Origin: Tulasnella sp. 424
Taxonomy: Eukaryota > Basidiomycota > Agaricomycetes > Cantharellales > Tulasnellaceae
Direction of reading: 5' to 3'
Assembly: GCA_019633425.1 (NCBI GenBank)
Contig: WSUB01000014.1
Span: 310,001-374,000, forward strand
Length of the DNA: 64,000 bases
Shown piece by piece: positions 35,690 to 47,939 of the stretch. The notes under the pieces are model-generated. The model had not been told where the DNA came from. It saw nothing but the letters and a program-made list of their open reading frames with translations, and searched no databases. A program made the translations under genes and the position numbers. How positions within the stretch are numbered: position 1 is the stretch's first letter; each line of letters starts with the position of its first letter.

Positions 35690-37240
35690 TGGTCTACGTC
35701 TTGTCGTTCACCGCAGCTATAGCCATCAGACTTGCTCGTCAGGCTTGCCCGTTGGCGTGGCTGCCACGCCAGAGGAATTTCATGAGCAACTGGACTGCTG
35801 AAGGGAGGTATTTGGACGGGGTCAAGGCCACTGGCGCGCGAGTGGTAAGTAGCCCCTTCCTGATATGGGTGGCATTCCGCTGACCTTTGATCTTTGACTG
35901 CCCCCTCAACTCTAGACTCTCGGCCTCGCCGCACTTACTTTCGCTCTTGTCGCCATCCAGTTGACGATTGGAGACTCCTGGCTCGCGGTTCCCCTCGCAG
36001 TCCCACCATCGTCGCCCTCTCGTCTTGCCCCTCTCGTCTACTCGCACAAGTCCACCGCCATGACGCCCGGTCCAAGCCCCACCAGACCTCTTCACTGGTC
36101 ACTCACACCGTACAACGAGCCATGGACAACGCGTCGCTGGTTCACCGCCATCGCTCGCCTCGCGCCTATCATGATCCTCTGACCAACCCTCACTTCGTTC
36201 ACCGAATCCTCAAGTTAAGTTCAAGACTTCGCCTTCATCATCACGTACGGAGTCACCTTGGCCACGATATTCGTCTTCAAACCGGGCAACACTGAGGGTT
36301 CGGACGTCCCGAGGCGTGCGTTTATCGCGTCCGTGCGCCCTGTGACCGGTTGCCGCCTTGTCAAGTTCGTTGAGACTGTCAAAGCGAAGCGGATCCTGAG
36401 AGTCGCTGTGGGAACGGTGTTGATAGTTTTGGAATCGGTGAGCACTGTAGTGTGGTTTCGGGCGTGGTGAGGAACGTCGTCATTCTTGTCGAGGCTGGAG
36501 AGGAAGACGGGTGTTCGTGGGTGAGGTCGTCGAGGACTTCCGGCAACTAGAGCAGCGAGCAGAAGATTCACGCATTGACAATGGCGACGACGACTTCCAC
36601 GAGCGTCACCTTCACAGACAAGTCTCCTGGTGCCCATAGAGGATATGGATACAGCGAGTACAGTCTCGGTGCGAGCGAACCGCGTTCCGGAGCGACCACC
36701 CAAAGAGACAGCAGAGGCATCTTACCTCCATTTGCCAAAGAAGACTGCAGCTGCGATAACGACAATATCAACTTCAATAACCAAGGTTATAGTACTTCGA
36801 GCTTCGACATCGAAAAACCCGAAACCATCTAGCCGAAATCCTGCGCACTGTCTTCTTCGTTCCCCGGTCTCGGCCTGTCGTTTGCAGGGTCAAGTCCGGG
36901 TTATCGTCCAACACGTTCACAGCACCGATCCGTGCTGAATACTCCACTACCGGTTTAGCTATCCCGAAAGCTTCATCCTATTTCATGTACTTGGAATTGA
37001 TGCATGTTGGTAGCGCGACGGGCATGGCGCTGACGACCGCCGGCCGTGACGATCATCATCATCATCATTATCCCTCGGTCGTTCTGGAAGGCGATGAGAA
37101 GGATCGAGGAGACGCCAGTTTGATCTTGGCTTCGACGACGTTCGATTTGGTTTCGGCAAGGGATCGCTGTAGGAGTTCGTATCCGTCCGTTGGACCTTCG
37201 CACGCTGGCGGGAGCTCAAGGGGCGGCCCAACGAGGAACC
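35690..37240 (+). pseudogene. Decayed 3' half of TRP/FLC-like gene
   Basis: Aligns with 26872-28387 of the intact gene. Recognisable blocks include LPRQRNFMSNWTAEGRYLDG against LPRQKKDKYNWTVERRYLDG, the conserved GTAAGTA intron after GARV, GDSWLAV, IFVFKPGNTEGSDV and FVETVKAKRILRVAVGTVL. It has several in-frame stops (for example after MIL near 36181, after WFRAW near 36468 and after KPETI at 36830) and frameshifts. The signal peptide, ML-like domain and first membrane segments are absent. A non-functional, 5'-truncated duplicate. Confidence 0.9.
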
Positions 37241-38170
37241 AGGGGAACAGAGAAAATGATCGACTTCGCTCCCTCTCCCTCTTCGTCTTCCGCTTCTTCT
37301 TCCTGTCGTCGTTCGTTCGTGCGTTTGTCGGACAGACATTCGCTCAGTTGCTGGCGACGTCACAACCCTTAGTCACAACCTTTCCGACGGAACGCAACTT
37401 CTTAGCACTCTTCTTCTTCTTCACTTTCCTCCCGCCATTTACCGAATTCGGAGAGACCACAAGACCGCGGTCTCACCGAGTGGAATCACCCTGTTGGGCA
37501 GCCCTGCAAACCGAGACTCACCCGGCAGATGCGTGGATTGGGCCCAAAAAAGTTTGTTGAAAAGGGTCAAGTCTTTGACATTTTTGGTCTATTCCCTCAC
37601 TCCCGGCGTCCAAGATTTGGCCCTGCGAAGCGGGGTCGGCGATGCTACGTTTTCTCCTCCGATTTGCGCAAATGTGGTCTCCCTTGTTCTTTGCCGTTGT
37701 GTTTCATTCACATCACACCATCCCAATTTTGTTACGCCTTCTTTTTGACATCCCCCCCTTTTCCACGTTTATATAACATTGAATCCCTTGTCGAATCCCT
37801 TGTACCTGGTATAATTATGCATACTAGACAGTAACCCCGATCGCTTTGGTGTCTTGAGAAGTTCCGTGGCAAAGGAAAGGGTCAGCGAATTTTTTTTAGA
37901 CTGCGCAAGACTGTCACCGTTGTACCGGACATGCATGTGGGAGGAATTTTGAATGCCATGGGGTAACGGTTGTGTAAGGTAGTTGATACAAGTGGTGCAC
38001 GAAGCCATAGAGCGAATGGGGGATAGAAGGGAAGCCAACAGAACATGGGATCGTGTTTGCGAGTGGGGAATCCGAGGATAAAGCAGGACACGAAGGGTAT
38101 TCGAACGAAAGAAGGAAACGAGAAAACGCGGATACGCTTGGAGACAAAAGTTCGGACAAGAAAAGAGAGT
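37241..38170. other. Intergenic, TRP pseudogene 3' flank to G-alpha 2
   Basis: 37241-37385 matches the 3' flank of the intact TRP gene. 38050-38170 matches the G-alpha 1 3' flank. The middle shows no gene. Confidence 0.5.
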
Positions 38171-40288
38171 TCATATGAGGTTCGAGGTTCGAAGATGGTC
38201 CCGTAAAATCATGTCGCGCTAAGCAAAGGAAGGGCGTTTAGTGGTTTAGAGAGCAAAGGATGACGCAGCAATCGACCCACCACTAAAGTGCCGTCCAAAG
38301 CGCGGTCATAGCACAATATAGTGAGCAATACGTATAAGGAATGGATGGGCTGACAGCTCACCACTCGTAATAATGGATGCGGTCTGGTGGGTATCGGTGA
38401 CGCTCGTCGCAAACACGTAGAACTCCCGCTCCGCGTCTTTTGAGTACTGTTTCCGGATGGCATCGAACTTGTTCTTGAAGTACTTAAGGATGGAGTCGTA
38501 ATCGTTTGATCTATCGCCATACGATATCATGTACTTGGACAGCCGAACGCCCGAGAGCAGTTTCCGCCTCAAGAGGTCGCATTTATTCAGGAAGAGGCTG
38601 GATACGGGCAACGACACAGGCATCAGCACTAATCTCTGACATATACGAGGCTAACTTACACCAGGGGAACCTTGCTCAAGATTACGTTCTTGCAGAGTTC
38701 TCTCCAGAGGAGCAGTGAGTCCTCCAACCGGTTTACCGAGGGATCCTCGGCCAGAACCTGGTCAAAGACCGAAACAGGTGCCAAAAATATGATAGCTTGC
38801 ACTAGGGGCGCAACCGGGGATTAGGGTGATCAATCTTGGCGAGGGATGTCCCAAAACTCACCGTTATCGAAGAATGGCGCCCACGTGGCTCGCTAGGAAG
38901 ATCATGAGACTCATATTCAGCTCAGTGTCAGAAGAGGGGAGCGGGAAGGGTGCCTACTTGGCTTTGGGAGCCTCCAACGTCATCTAAGGGTAACAAGTAT
39001 GATTAACGCCCGGAAAAACGGATCATCCTAAAGCCGCCGAGACAGAAACTTACATATTCGCCAGTCCACAGCTTTATCACCGCCGGTATTGATTTGGAAT
39101 GAGTGTTCGACAACGCCCACGGTCTTTAATCGAGCGTTAAGGATATCATCTAAGGGAGGGGACCTTAGTCAGAAGAAGGTTTAGGCCGAGAGAGCATAGA
39201 CTCGCCGTTGGTCGGAACGTAATCTCGCTGCGTTATCCGGTCCATATCGTCAAGGAAGCTGTTTCAATAAAAGAAAATATCAGTCGCCAAGCCACGACAT
39301 GCGGTGTGACGAGAACTTACAAACCGGAACTCTCAGATAGATTGATTTTCTCCCGTTCGAGGATACTCCGCACCGCTGGACTGACCCATAACCTCATCAT
39401 GTCATCTCTCGCCTGGAAAATGAGGCCCGCGGCCTCGTCGATGTCTGGGTCGCCGACATCGCTCACAACTCCGGTCTTCAGTTTCCACATGTCACCGCTC
39501 CTTACGTACATCTCCTTTCCATTAGACGACGAGTTGGTCCAGGATAGATGATTATAGCCCTCTCGACCTCCCAGCGCGTCACCACGATAATAGAGAGAGT
39601 CCGGGGACGCGAGTTTCGTCGTCAAGATTTCTTCCGCCCGCAGTAAGGGCATCAATCTCATTTTGAAGTCCGTGAAGTCGTTTGTGTCGCGTGTTGAGCC
39701 GGTAAGGGTGGATTGGAAGGAATCGACGCTCATCCGTGGATAAGCGATACCCGAGGTACTGGTATCCCAACGGTCGTCTGATGGGACGATGGATCTTTCT
39801 GTCATGGGTGAGTCGAGTGCTGGCTGCGCATTGATGACTGCTTCCAGAATACGCCGAATGGACTTGACAAGGTTGAGCTGGATGACCAAGCGCCATGACA
39901 AACGCTCGTTCTGGAACGCATTCGGGGAATGGAGGATCTGGAACTGCTTCAACGTCGTAGACTTTCCCGATTCTGATTGGCCTGTGAGTGACGGCCCGGG
40001 GAAAAGGCGGAGGAGGATTGGGTCAATGTGCGTCCTCAATAGACGCTCAGGGCGCCACACACATCACTTTAGATCAAACGCACCTAGTAATAGCAAACGG
40101 ATCACTTTCTTCTTTTTGAGCAGAGCACTCTCTTGTCGAATTTGCTCGTCGATTTTGTCGCTGATAATTTTCGCCTCTACCTCCCGTTTCTTACGTAGCG
40201 CCGCCTGTTCCGGTGTCTCATCTGGTGGAGGCTTGATGGCGAGCCAGAGTGGGTCGTCGTCGTCGCGGCTGCTTCTAGAGGGAGCCAT
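38171..40288 (-). CDS. Atypical heterotrimeric G-protein alpha subunit 2
   Basis: Paralogue of G-alpha 1 with the same exon pattern. Motifs: P-loop GQSESGKSTT; switch I RLKTVGVV; switch II DVGGSQSQRATW, with Ser at the catalytic Gln position and Gln where copy 1 keeps Arg; G4 NKCD (canonical, unlike TKCD in copy 1); G5-like TSVTDT; C-terminus RDMILRDHLRTSNLI. The start MAPSRSSRDDDDP lacks Gly2. The same long helical-domain insertion is present. No stop or frameshift was seen. The receptor-contacting C-terminal tail differs from copy 1 (RTSNLI against RISDLK), which could alter receptor choice. Confidence 0.9.
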
Positions 40289-43114
40289 GAAGGAAAATGG
40301 AAAAGTGGAGAGGTGGGAGAGAGGAGTGGAGGAGAGATTCGAGATTTAAAGCTGCGGTTTGGGGGTATATATTTACGCGCGGCGATGAAGAGGGGGCGAG
40401 GTTGCGAGACACGGAATTGATGACCAGCGGGAAGCCGAGGGATGGGCACCTCACGCTAGAGCCCTTCGGTTTGTCTGTGCCTTTTGGGTATCGATCCTCA
40501 GGCGACTTACCGGGAAATGCTGACGACGACGACAGGGTTGCTTCGGCGTCGCTTCGGATGGGACCCAGAAGGGTTGAGCCTGCGGTGAGAAGCGGCAAGG
40601 AGTGATGAGATGGGGGGAGGGAGAGGCGGGGACGATCGCAACTTTTGCGATTTCGACATAAACTAGCGTTCCCCACGCGACCCTTAAGCTCGCGGTGGCT
40701 CTCTACTGCCTCTCTTGGTCACCCATCGCTCCTCGTCATCCAGGTTTACCTCTTTCGACCGTAGTCTTCCAGCATAAAGTCAATTCTGGTGTTGAATCCG
40801 AACGAATCGGGCAACTTTCCGGGGTGTCCTCCGACGATACTCACGCCCAGCGAGGCCATTTACCGCTTTCCCCGTCGAACCTGACGAGCCCTCGCCGCAA
40901 GGCGGCCCACCCGTTCACTCGAAGCGCTTCATTATTTTTTCCACAAAGTAACCTCATTATTCTTGCCGATAAACACCCCAATACTCTTCACAATTCGAAA
41001 TACGTGACCCCGATCATCTCTGCGCGGCATCGACTCGAAATTGCAGACTAAACTTGCCTGTCGCTTCCGATCGAATTGGAATTGCCTTCCTGAACCCGCT
41101 ATCTTCGCTCATTATCTTCTCCAGGTTACTTTACCCCTCGCAAAATGGAATTAGAGTTCTTTTGTCTCGCGCATATGGGGACTTCTATGTCTCGGACTTG
41201 ACTCCCGACAATTGCTGTCACCCCCAACTTTGATCCAAATTGACGGCTGCCGCAGCCCGATGCGGGCCCGGCCATGGGTCCACCCTCGCCCCTGCAGGCC
41301 TCGCCTCGTGGCGTCTCTCGTGTTCGTGCCTTCGGTTGGCACTTTTCGGTGTCTTCCGGCCTTTCTCAGGACGGATCGCGAGTCCGGTCCCGGCTTTACG
41401 CGACGTTCCACGCTATAATTCTAACCATGAAATTTTCCCTATGATCGTGTAGAGTGTTTTGGACGTCGTTACGGCTCAGTTGGCGCGCTTATCTTCGGAG
41501 AAACACCCCACCTGTTGTAATGAGTCGGTTGCCTCGCAAGAGATTCTGCGTTCTTGCTTCTCTGCAAGATGTTCAATCTTGAGCAATCTTAACCCTGCCG
41601 TCGTTCCCGCTTCCTTGAGCGCCTACTAAATCCCGAGTAGGTGATAATCGTAACTTCTCAAGAGTACGCGGGCCTAACCGCGGCGGGCCGATCCTCAGCA
41701 GAAGCAAAGGGATGGCAAGTCTTGTAGCCATGGTTAATCAGAAGGTGTTTCGATTGAAATTTTGTCCCATAGGAATATTGGTTCAAATTTTTCACTTGCT
41801 CGAATTCAATCGAAGGGGGTTGGAAAAGCATATCAGATTGGCTTGCCAGAGGTCTGCAATGCCCCGTGGCCACTGGCGTACCCAACTCCCAAACGCCTGG
41901 GTGATTGGCTTCATCCGAAGACACTTACCAGGATCATCACTGAACTCTTCTACTTATCCTAGCGTGAACTATTCCAATTACCTCGAGCCCAGCCGAGCCC
42001 TGTTTCGGAATGGTGTGCACCTTGACACCAGAACCCGAAGATTCGCATCGTTGCGAACTCAGCGGCTTGTGCTCGCCCTGGAACCGTGCCACAAGTAACC
42101 CATAACCCTATAAACATTCAATTCCAGGTTTCCCTGGTCGAAGAGTGGCTCAAGGGATGTGCAGGGGCTGGAAACGTTCAGAGGATTGGGAACGCAAAGT
42201 TTGTCCACACTGACCCGCTCTACCTGATAAATCCTCTGACGTGCGAGAGTTCCCTCCTTGATCAACAAGCTGTCTAAGACATCGTGTTGGCGACAGAGAC
42301 ATACTGCGTGCCACTGGTGAGAAGACTGTCTCGCTCTGTGCCGTTGTCCTAGGTGGCTTACTGAAGCTTTAGCTCCGCCGTCATAGTCTTTAATCCCCCA
42401 CCTCAAGGCAACTGCCGATAAGACGATGATAACGGGCGCCTGTCAAGGTGAAATCGGCCTTGGAATTGTGGAACCCGGAATCAATTGTGTTTAACGGAGG
42501 TCACGCGTGATTCTTTGGGGCACAAGGCGGGGCGAGCTCTGAGACATTAGCATGCTTTGCACATGAGGAATCATTCCACGCTAGTTTGGATGATCTCGAC
42601 ACGAAAGCCGCGGCCGGTGGCGAGTCTCGTGAGCCGAAAGCGTCCGTGGAATCGATGGCTTCTGTCTGAAGGAATGATATCTTCAAATCTTGGGCTCCTT
42701 GTCAGAATGTCTCCGGGGCGGGTGCTAAGTGGGGTATGTAACGCGCTTCCAAATAAGGGAGTTCCGTCAGAATACCTCGACAAACTAGCTTGGCAATCGC
42801 GGACCGTCGGCCACTTACCTATTTGCTCAAAGGCGCCACAAGAGACATCCATTTCCGGCAAAGAAACGTCACGTGCTCCGAAGCACAAAGCGTTTCATAG
42901 TCCCACTCGATCGGGAAGGAACGTGGCAAGCCGCGTGCATAGGGCTTGATAAACGCACATCCGCTTTTCTGTATTTCGTATCACCAAGGTCGGCAAACAT
43001 CCGGTCAACATCCGGGCATGCAAGTAAAAGCATAAGATTCCACAAACGTGACGTAAAAATATAAAGCACAAGCATGCAGAACAATCATCAAGACAACGAA
43101 AAGACTCGTCGAGT
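40289..43114. other. Long intergenic stretch
   Basis: 40289-40665 is the duplicated G-alpha 5' flank. The remaining 2.4 kb hold many short open frames on both strands, with none longer than about 130 codons, and none shows a recognised motif or a convincing splice-joined model. Decayed genes or species-specific small genes cannot be excluded. Confidence 0.45.
40366..40372 (-). promoter_or_regulatory. TATA element, G-alpha 2
   Basis: TATATAT at the position equivalent to 32365-32371 in copy 1. Confidence 0.5.
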
Positions 43115-44239
43115 CTAAGACCACGACGCTTGCTCCGGGCCTGCACCCCAAGAAGAAGTGCCAGCAGGTGCATCTGCTGCCCAGTCGGTTCCACCAGCAG
43201 CAGTATCGCCAGGCTCCGCAGACCAGTCCAATCCTGATCACCGGGTTAAGAGGGACAGAGGAGAGAGAATTTCGTCAGTTTCACGACCCGATGAGAACAG
43301 TGCGAAGCGTAGCATGGACTACTTACCTCCCTCCTGAGCGACAGCCAATGCACCAGTTGCTTCACCAACAACGTTCCAGTCGGTAGTTCCCTGAGGTTCA
43401 GCGGCGGCGTCCTTGGCGGCAAGACCATCCGCCAAGTCCTTTTCAACCTCATCGGGATCGCGGTAGAAGAACATATCGACCATGATGTTCCAGCCCTCTG
43501 GCGTTCTCGGGACAGTACCCTTGAGCCGGAGGACTTCACGGCATAGTAACCACCAGACAAGACCGATCGAGTGCTTTCCTTTATTGTTCGCGGGGATAGC
43601 AACGTCGACGTGCTTGAGGGGCGCGTCGGTATCGCAGAAAGCAATAACAGGGATGTTGACGTATGAGGCTTCGCGGATGGCTTGGTGGTCCACTCGCGGA
43701 TCGGTTACGACAATCAGACGGGGCTCCTTGAATGACCTGGTGATGTAGTTGGTGAATGCACCGGGAGTGAATCGACCGGCAATGGCATGTACGCCAGTGT
43801 TGGCGGCGAATTTTAGCACGGCACGATGACCGTAGGTTCGGGAGGAAATGACAACAACATCTTCTGGGGCAATTGGGGCGATAATTCGTGCGGCAAGAAC
43901 AAGCTTCTCCCACGTCTTGCCAATGTTGATGAGGTGAATGCCTGCAATATCGCAATCCAGTTACGACTCCAGATCCATCGGTTACGCGAGCGAAACTGAC
44001 CATCGTCGCGGCGCTTCCATACGTAGGTCTCCATCTGAGACTCGCACTTCTTGCTACCGATGTGCACTTGAGCCTGAAGCATCTTTGCGATGTCGTCTTC
44101 GGTTGGGTTGAAAGCTGCAGGGAGCTTAGAGCCATGAGGGGCTTGTTGCTGTTTGAAACAATGAGCTCGGAGACAGACGACAGAACGTAGAGATGCTGAC
44201 CTGGCCCACGGGTAGGGAGGCGAACTTCTTCTGCGACAT
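43115..44239 (-). CDS. RPS0: 40S ribosomal protein uS2 (RPS0/RPSA)
   Basis: Small-subunit ribosomal protein. Spliced N-terminus [20 protein letters not shown], then [20 protein letters not shown] and [20 protein letters not shown], followed by an exon with [40 protein letters not shown] and [20 protein letters not shown]. The last exon gives the typical acidic, Trp-containing tail ending PEQASWS. Introns lie after the GQ codons at the N-terminus, after KRRDDG, and near the C-terminus before [10 protein letters not shown]. Translation machinery, cytosolic. The start (44239) lies 280 bp from the divergent Zn2Cys6 gene. No snoRNA was identified in the introns. Confidence 0.95.
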
Positions 44240-44519
44240 CTTCGACGATGATTGGGGTCACTGCAGGCTTCAAGGCCAATAATGTTGATTCTGATCTAGC
44301 CTGAGAAACTCAGGGACAAATGAAGCCGTGGGATATTTCGACGCTGCGCCTAATGCGATGACCAAGCTAAACCCCGACTGTCTCTCCGAACATCTTCGGC
44401 TTCCGATTGCCTTGTCCTAAGCGGTTTCAGCGTTCCACGACTTCATCCCTCCAGATTATCTTCCATTGGGCCATATCACTCTTCAAGTCGATTTTGTGAA
44501 GTTGTAGCCAAATCTTCAA
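44240..44519. promoter_or_regulatory. Bidirectional promoter region, uS2 / Zn2Cys6 factor
   Basis: 280 bp between divergent start codons must carry both promoters. No specific elements assigned. Confidence 0.4.
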
Positions 44520-47500
44520 ATGCCCAAGGCTGCTTCAGCCCCCTTAACGGCCACGGCCACCGGAAAAGCTGCCGCGTCAGCTCAGAACGTTCTCAAGCGA
44601 AACCAAGTTAGGGATTTTCTGTCCTTTTCAGAGGTCACCTCCTGATTAGACATCTTTTTTGGACAATCGCAACTAGGCGTGTCACCAAGTAAGTGCGATT
44701 CGGGCATTCGCCGAGTTTGAGTTGTGAATAGATCTTCTTATCACTCCCTGCCACCACAGTGCCGGAAGAAGAAATTGGTAAGCTTGATCATGTCAAGAAC
44801 TTTCGAAACCCGGGCTTCTCACAAGTGACTTGACCCAAACACCTCATTCGAGCAGAAATGGTAGGTCAATCGTGTTGAACGATCCTCGAGAATGTTTTTT
44901 TAAGCCACGTTTCCGCAGCGACGCTCAGCTACCCTGCTCAGCTTGTATCAAGACTCACTCCTACGCCCTCAAGACACATCCAGCAACGGCTCCAGAGAAC
45001 CCTGACTGCACGTATGACACCCCAGGTAGTGAGGATCCTGCAACCCAAGCGAGGATGCAGGAACTCGAAGCAAAGATCAGTGAGTAACTCCGCAGTTCTC
45101 CTATCACCTGGGTCACGAATCGTTCTTTAATACCTCTCTTTAATATAAAGAGCTACTTGAGAACAGATTGAAAGTGCAGGATCCTCCTGGTCCAACCCAA
45201 CGAACACCACCGGTGACAGTGACCGACGCCACCTGGACGACTCCGACGAGCGGCTCGACCCCAGGCACATTGAGCGGAAGCTCTCCGACTACATCCTCGA
45301 TCAATCCTCTGACCCCCCTTATGGGAGTTCCTATGTCGGCTGTTGCGGGTGGCATAGTCGGAATGGCATCGATCAATGGAACAACTCCGCAAACATCCCC
45401 ACCACTACCGACAGCCGCGCAGATTCAGAGCAGTCCTCTAACGGCAAATCATCTGGTACAAGACGTTAATCTCATATTCCAATATTTCCCCGATACCGTC
45501 CAAACTCCCGAACAGCGCCATGCAGCTGCGACCAATACTGGGGTTCCGGGCACAACGACCGAACCCACTCCTAGTCCTCCTACACAGCACCCTCTTCTCA
45601 ATTTGATCGACCCCCATTGGCCAGAGCACGTACCCAAGCCAGAACTCTTACACCACCTTGCAGAGACCTTTTTTGCGTGTGTTCCTCATGCGCATCGGGT
45701 ACTCCATAAACCGACTTTCATGTCGTCGCTGTTACATCCAGCGTCTTCCTCGAAGTTCCCGTAAGCATATTTGACGCCTCTGTTCAACTAAGCTAACACG
45801 GGCTCACCATTTTTTTTAGTTCGACAGCTCTCCTTCATGCTATCAGTGCGATTGCCTCGCTCTATACCCCCATCGTGACAGATGGGTCGGAGATAAACCT
45901 CATGGACATCGGCCCGGATACACTCTTTCATTCGGCCGTTGCCGAGAAGCGTATGGTCTACGATAAAAAGCAATGTCCGGACTTCGAAAAAGTGCAGATC
46001 GAAGAGGGAGCGTTCGGGATGACCCAAGCATACTACTATCAAGAGACGTGGTTGACGACTGCTCGTCAGGGTGATCGACTGATGCAGCTAATGCAAGGTA
46101 GTTGAACCATCGTAAGGGAGTTGACCTAGAACTGATTATTGGCCACCAAGCGAATATTATTATTACGTGGTATTATCACAGTGTTGGGCGTGCTGTCGAC
46201 GTGAGTCGTAGCGCACATCTTAAGCGGTCCTACCACTCTAACTTTCTTTTTTGAAGGTGTGGATCTCTATAGGGAATTGCATCCGGACAGCATTGCCTAT
46301 GGGTGAGCATGGAAAGGGGGTATCTGAAGTGCCCAGGGTATGCTAAATGATCTGTGACAAGGTTTGAACACTGGACCCCTGTGGACTCCGATAAGCCGGC
46401 AACCGGCGCACACACTATCTCTGTTCCCTCATGGCGCAGATGCGACCGAGAAGGAGACCTTAATGTCAGTTAGCCGTCCTTCCTCGCCGATATCTCTGAG
46501 CTTACGGAGCCGGTTTTCACAGAAATCTTTTCTGGATGTGGGTTAACCTGTGTCTAGCGGCGTATGCACTTAAGTGACACCTGGTTCTAGTGTTTATTGC
46601 ATGGAACGGCTATACTGCGCTGGTACCGTCTGGCCTCTTTTGATGCAGTAAGCAAACCGGTCACGCAGCCTAAGCGCCAACCATCTAATCGCCCCCCCCC
46701 CCCGGCGGCAGAGACGAGGATATCAGCCAATATCTTCCGATGTCCACACACAACATCGCCTATAAGGTCGGTGTCGCGTCTCTAAGCGAAAGGTCATTTG
46801 TTGACAGTCTCTATGTAGTATATTCCACCAACGGAAAGGCAAAGACTCAATAGTCCCAAATGTCTCACAAATCATCCAATCGGCACGACCGACTCATTCT
46901 CCTTGTATGTCAAATCCACCGTGCTCCTCGGACGAGTGAAGACCTTCAATGGACGCTTCAAGACGAAGTTTGATTCTGGCGCCGTGGGGATCGATCCACG
47001 CGAGACCGCTGAATTCCAGATGTTAGATGCGGCCATAACAGCTTTCAAGTTGAGTATCCCGAAGGAGTATAAAGAACCAATCGGCCCGGACGGAAAGATC
47101 GATCCTACTCTGTACCTCGCCCTAGTGATTCCTAACGTGTAGGTTCTCTTCGTGTTGCTTGGTCCAGTAATCGAGCGCTGATCAAACCCGTCATTACAGA
47201 GCTATGCTCCTTCTCCACGACCCACACGCGAACTTGGAATCGCCCAACTGTCTTTCAGCCGAACGGATGCTGACAGCAGCGAGGGCAATACTTGACTTGA
47301 TCTACAAGGTAAGCTTTGAAGTGAAGCCCTCATGAATTCTCCTTCTGACCGTGAAATCGTATTTGGTAGCTTACTGCAACAAGCTTCGATTTGATGCTTT
47401 TGGATCATTCTTGCTCGGTGGGTTCGGCTCCGAATTATCAACAGAGCTAAGCATCTGAACTAGTGTATCTGTTCTTCAGTTCTGCTGGTTTGTAGCTGCA

Positions 47501-47858
47501 ACGGCGCTCATCAGGTTCCTCAAGGTGAAAATCCTGCAGGGCAACGAAGCCGAGACCTTGAAGCTCACTTCCGAAATCCAAGTCATCCGGTGAGTATAAT
47601 CCACATGATCATCGGAATAACGCTAAGCACCCTGCGCAGCTTCATGCTTCAGAATCTTGGAGCCCGTACGATCGTTGGTCGTAAGTTCTTCTCCGCATTC
47701 TGAAGTTGCTCGTCGCTAATTCGGTTGTCTCAGTGCGCCAAAACATGATCCTCGAGGAGATGTACGCAGCCGAAGTTCAACCGCTCATTGACCGAGTTGT
47801 ATCTCCTCCGTCCGCCGACGAGCTCTCCGCTGCTGCCGGGTTTTTCGGAATGTTTTAA
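44520..47858 (+). CDS. Zn2Cys6 fungal-specific transcription factor
   Basis: GAL4-type regulator. First exons: 44520-44606, 44678-44689 (12 nt), 44760-44777 (18 nt), 44856-44860 (5 nt) and 44919 onward. Spliced, they give ACHQCRKKKLKCDAQLPCSA then C...PDC, a full CX2CX6CX5CX2C...C zinc cluster with a basic loop. A short coiled coil (KLLENRLKV), a Ser/Thr/Pro-rich linker and the fungal_trans domain follow: LHHLAETFFACVPHAHRVLH, AYYYQETW, VWISIGNCIRTALPMGLN, CMERLYCAGTVWPLLMQ|DEDISQYLP, PPTERQRLNSPK and LYVKSTVLLGRVKTFNGRFK. The last exon ends SAAAGFFGMF. A run of 12 C at 46692-46703 falls inside an intron as part of its pyrimidine tract. The 3' end converges on SCOT, 82 bp away. Target genes unknown. 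Confidence 0.85.
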
Positions 47859-47939
47859 TACCCCGATGGTTTGTCTCTGTTCCGGTTGTAATTGTAGGAA
47901 ACCCTTAGATCTGTTATTCTATGTAGCGCGGACGGTACC

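Larger units (their letters stand above)
38050..40665. repeat. Duplicated G-alpha segment, copy 2
   Basis: Partner of 30075-32655 in direct orientation, 8 kb downstream. Confidence 0.9.

Noticed and set aside
41712..42098. 128-codon open frame in the long intergenic region
   Set aside because: No motif, no partner exon and no paralogue; composition not distinctive.
46692..46703. Run of 12 C in the Zn2Cys6 factor, at first suspected to be a frameshift
   Set aside because: It lies in an intron. Splicing from 'CA|GTAAGC' to 'GGCAG|A' restores LLMQDEDISQYLP.
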